DNA of 64,000 nucleotides from NCBI GenBank assembly GCA_037953625.1, contig CM075653.1:103767639-103831638 (forward strand). Direction: 5' to 3'. Below are positions 60,940-64,000 of this stretch, one piece after another. The translations under genes were made by a program, and so were the position numbers. Under the pieces are notes generated by a model, which was not told where the DNA came from, searched no databases, and was given only the letters and a program-made list of their open reading frames with translations. Source of the stretch: Crotalaria pallida (lineage: Eukaryota > Streptophyta > Magnoliopsida > Fabales > Fabaceae). Numbering within the stretch: the first letter of the stretch is position 1; each line of letters begins with the position of its first letter.

Positions 60940-61835
60940 ACTCCAAACTCAACTCTGATACACCTAGAAATTGATCATCTTATCGACTGTCACTCTCATA
61001 ACCCTCAGATATTAATTCCTTATATTTTTCTACTTGAGTTGGCTGACCCGTATATGTAAATATCTTCATCCCATAGATTATTGGTGCTAGCGCTTCTTTT
61101 ATCACTTTCACAATGCGTTTCTCCTTCCTTTTCCGATGCTGACGAATAGAGTGAGCATTTTCTGCAGAGTTTGGGGCTCCATCTTTTGTTTGTACAACAT
61201 CCTTCTTTGAATACGAAGAAGAAATGTTTTGAAATGCCACTCTCCTAAACTCCTTACGTATTGTAGGATTATTGGAGAAAGAGTTTTGCTTGGACACATT
61301 AGCCAAAATATGAAAATTTGAGCCTGCAGATTGTGACTTACCTTTGACTAATGCAACGGAAGCACAATCTCCCTCCTGAAACTCCTCCTGCTGAATCTCT
61401 TGTTCATTCGGAACCCCTAGATATTCGCCCTTCCGATCCATGTCGGCATCAACCTGTGCACCAGCAACCTGTGGGTTATTCTTTGAGTTGTCAATATCTT
61501 AATGAAAATTGCATACTTTTTTTCACCCCCTTTCAGCACCATATTTTCCTCGATAAAAAACATGTTCTTTGTTAGCACACGAGCTTTGGCAGTTCCTATT
61601 GAATTTTCGGTTTCCGAGTCATTATCCAGAGCTACGATATCACATATTCCTCTGATGATTCTCCTCAGATTTTCCTTGCTCCATAGGTTAGGAGGTATGC
61701 CAAAAATCTCAATCCACACATTTCTCATACTACTTATAATGCCTTTATGCCATTTTGACTGAATGTGATTATGAGCCTAACAATATTCATGTCTCTCACT
61801 GTAGTCATGTAAGGCCATGCTTCAAGAATTATTTC
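60940..61835 (-). pseudogene. LINE ORF1 remnant (DUF4283-like)
   Basis: On the minus strand the frame 61728-61417 reads NVWIEIFGIPPNLWSKENLR, then KARVLTKNMFFIEENM. This is the pattern of the RNA-binding-type domain (DUF4283) at the start of plant LINE ORF1 proteins. A frameshift near 61440-61500 leads to the 153-codon frame 61441-60980, rich in Lys, Ser and Glu and without a clear domain. The left part of ORF1 is cut by the element at 61836. Dead copy. Confidence 0.6.
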
Positions 61836-64000
61836 TGTAACACCCATTGTTTTTATATAAAATATCACTTTTAACGTTTAATAATTAAAATGGAGAACTT
61901 AAAATTTTCTTTTCATAAATCAAATTTACATATGAACTTGGGTATTTCAATTACAATATGAGTAGCGCAACATATAATTTCCTTTTTTCCAAATCTTCCG
62001 CTGCGACACTCTGATCCTCAAGCTCCTTGGCATTCACCTAAAATGATAACCACTAAGGGTGAGACTTTTTCACAACACATTGAATTATAAGACAGTAAAG
62101 AACACATACTAGCAACTTAAGCATCATAATCAAATCAATCCGTGAATAACAAAATGCATTACATTTTCATTTCCAAAATATTTTCATTTCCCAGTATAAA
62201 CCATTTAACGTGTGTCTCCTCACGGTCAGAGGACAACATACCAAACATGACATCACATGTCTCCTCACGGTCAGAGGACAACATACCCACTTGTTGTTTT
62301 CTTTTATTCATTTCTTTTAGTTTGTACCACTAGGAATTGGTTGCTCCTGCTAGGGCGTTTGTACACCCATTAGGGACTTTGGCACCCATCAGGACTATCA
62401 CCCACTAGGCCTCACCCGTTAGGACTAATACATATATTCTTATACTCATACTTATCACATACCTTAGCATAATCAATTTACATACTTTAGTCTTTTTCAC
62501 GTTTTCCATTCTTTTAGTTTTCGTTGAATTGATCATTTCGGGACATTGACTCCTAACGGGGCATTTTTACCTAATGGGGCGTTTTAGCCTGATGGGGCGT
62601 TTGTACACCTTGCAGGAACACCTAGTGTCCCAATATCCCAATGATCAATTCAACCATCCTTAACAACACAAACACATTCACCACAAAGCACACATTTCAA
62701 ATAGCCATTTATAACAGGTAGTAATCATCCACATTCATGCATTCACATCATTCTTAATTTCCACATCACATAACAACAAATAATTAACATCATTTATACT
62801 CCAATACTATTCGCCAACATAATTTACAAAACGCATATATTCCAAACTACGACTAAAACCCAACTTCAAAACTTCCTAATTAAACATATTCATCATCAAG
62901 TAAACAATTATCATTAGCCATGAAATATCCTTATGATCACTAATCCTCTTACCACCTACTAGCTGGCATTATTTATTTTCTCATAATTAATTACTTATTC
63001 TTAATTATACCCTCTTAATACACATAAAGAACATAGCAACTCTCAACAAACAACATACATCACAGATCAATCGACATACTCAGGTATGTCTCAGAGTGCT
63101 TAAATATAAGTCAACTCCCTAGGGTTCTTCACTTCCTACATTTACAACATACATAAAGGGGTTTTTAGCAAATTTATGATAATTAAATTAAATTGTTACA
63201 TTAAATCAAAATACATTCATTTTCCCTAAACCAACTTATAACTGGTGCTATTTTGCTACCCACAGCCCAATTTAACTACTTAACCCAAGTCCTATTATAT
63301 ACCCCAACTATCCCTAACTCAAGGTGTGGAAAAGAGACTCCCCTTACCTTGGAGAAGGAGAGAGCCCACACAAAGCTCCAGGGACTCCAAATCTACTCCG
63401 GATCTACCTTGTTTCCCATACTCTAGACCGATCTCCACTCCGTTCTTCAAGATTGGAGGAGAGAGAAAAAACCCTTGGAGAGAGAAAGAGGGCCACGAAT
63501 TGAGGGAGCTTGAGGGAGAAGATGAATCTCATGAATATAGGCTTGGAAGAAGGGGTTTTAGGTGGTTTATGGTGGTTTTGTGTGTGTGTGTGTTGGTTGT
63601 TGATGGAGATGGGAGAGAAGGAGAGAGAGAAGCCATGAAGGAGATGGAGAAAGGGAAGACACCATGGAAAGGAAGAGAAGAAGAAAAAGGAGAAGGAAAA
63701 AGTGATTTACCATGGATGAAGGTTGGAAGTGAGCCATGAGATGATTGATGGTGGTGGGAGGTTATTTGGAATGGAGGAGAGGGAGAAAATGCGTGTGGAA
63801 GGAGGAGAGGAGAGGGAGAACTTGTGAAACAAGAGAGAGAGAGAGAAGTGGGTCGAATGGATAAGGGGGGAGGGGATGGGTGGCTGAAATAGGGAGATAA
63901 GGGGTGGAAATTACATTTCTGCCCCTTACTTTATTTTTATTTTCTGCATCAGACCTGAAGTAATCGATTACTTGAACCAAAGTAATCGATTACCCTTCAA
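61836..64000 (-). mobile_element. Inverted second copy of LTR family 2, cut by the right edge
   Basis: It begins TGTAACACCCA at 61836 and reads as the reverse complement of the 13338-15912 element, in order: end region, GGGTATTTCAA block (about 61940), CGCCCC tandem words (62340-62620), AGGTATGTCTCAGAGTGC (about 63080), purine-rich leader complement (63330-63900) and TAATCGATTA palindromes (63961 on). The frame 63326-63739 is the complement of the leader and is not taken as a gene. The TSD (likely ATTTC on this side) cannot be checked. Confidence 0.8.
62213..62287 (-). repeat. Two copies of a TGTCTCCTCACGGTCAGAGG motif
   Basis: Thirty-base units at 62213-62242 and 62258-62287 are identical as far as I can see. 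Each holds TCCTC and GAGGA as stem arms. They occupy the place of the three TCACTTAAGC motifs in the related element. Confidence 0.75.

Overview
This is plant nuclear DNA from a dicot. A legume is my best guess from the style of the repeats, but no sequence here proves it. Evidence for a plant: an intron-containing WRKY transcription factor gene; Ty1/copia and Ty3/gypsy elements with iMet-type or TGGCGCC-type primer binding sites; and plant SINE, MULE, hAT, CACTA and Stowaway-like elements. The WRKY gene (48372-50950, five exons) is the only apparently functional host gene. Most of the rest is transposable elements, many bounded here by exact target-site duplications (TSDs).

Layout. 1-5513: a Ty3/gypsy Tat-like element on the minus strand with broken gag-protease, no pol, an antisense ORF and an array of short hairpins. 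5514-12112: a copia LTR split by a 5.8 kb LTR-like element (6212-12059, TSD GTAAA). 12113-about 31300: a nest four layers deep. An old copia element is broken by a LINE fragment. The LINE is split by a pol-less copia element (12773-21316, TSD TACTG), whose first LTR carries a 2.6 kb solo-LTR-like element (13338-15912, TSD TCATC). The old copia is broken again by a 6.8 kb LTR-like element (23280-30105) related to the one at 6212-12059.

33000-38585: small DNA elements. These are a foldback element with a SINE in one arm, a hAT element, a MULE-like element built of CCGGTT hairpins, and a Stowaway-like MITE. 38703-48092: a young, nearly intact copia element (TSD TATTC) with a long pol frame. It ends 279 bp before the WRKY start codon. 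52583-52682: a second SINE. 54204-58405: a CACTA element inside a Stowaway-like MITE, carrying a delta-COP exon fragment. 59785-60271: another MULE-like element. 60940-61835: a decayed LINE ORF1, cut by a second, inverted copy of the 13338-15912 family that runs off the right edge.

The most unusual theme is that several unrelated elements carry family-specific clusters of short palindromes or hairpins. Examples are ACTCGAGT (28 copies in one copia), TTAATCGATTAA and TAATCGATTA (in a copia and in a gypsy-like LTR), covarying ATGCAAGTT hairpins (Ty3), CCGGTT hairpins (MULE), and an ATACCAATTGTAA array that echoes the same element's own LTR/primer-site junction. All sequence comparisons were made by eye; lineage names and ages are inferences.
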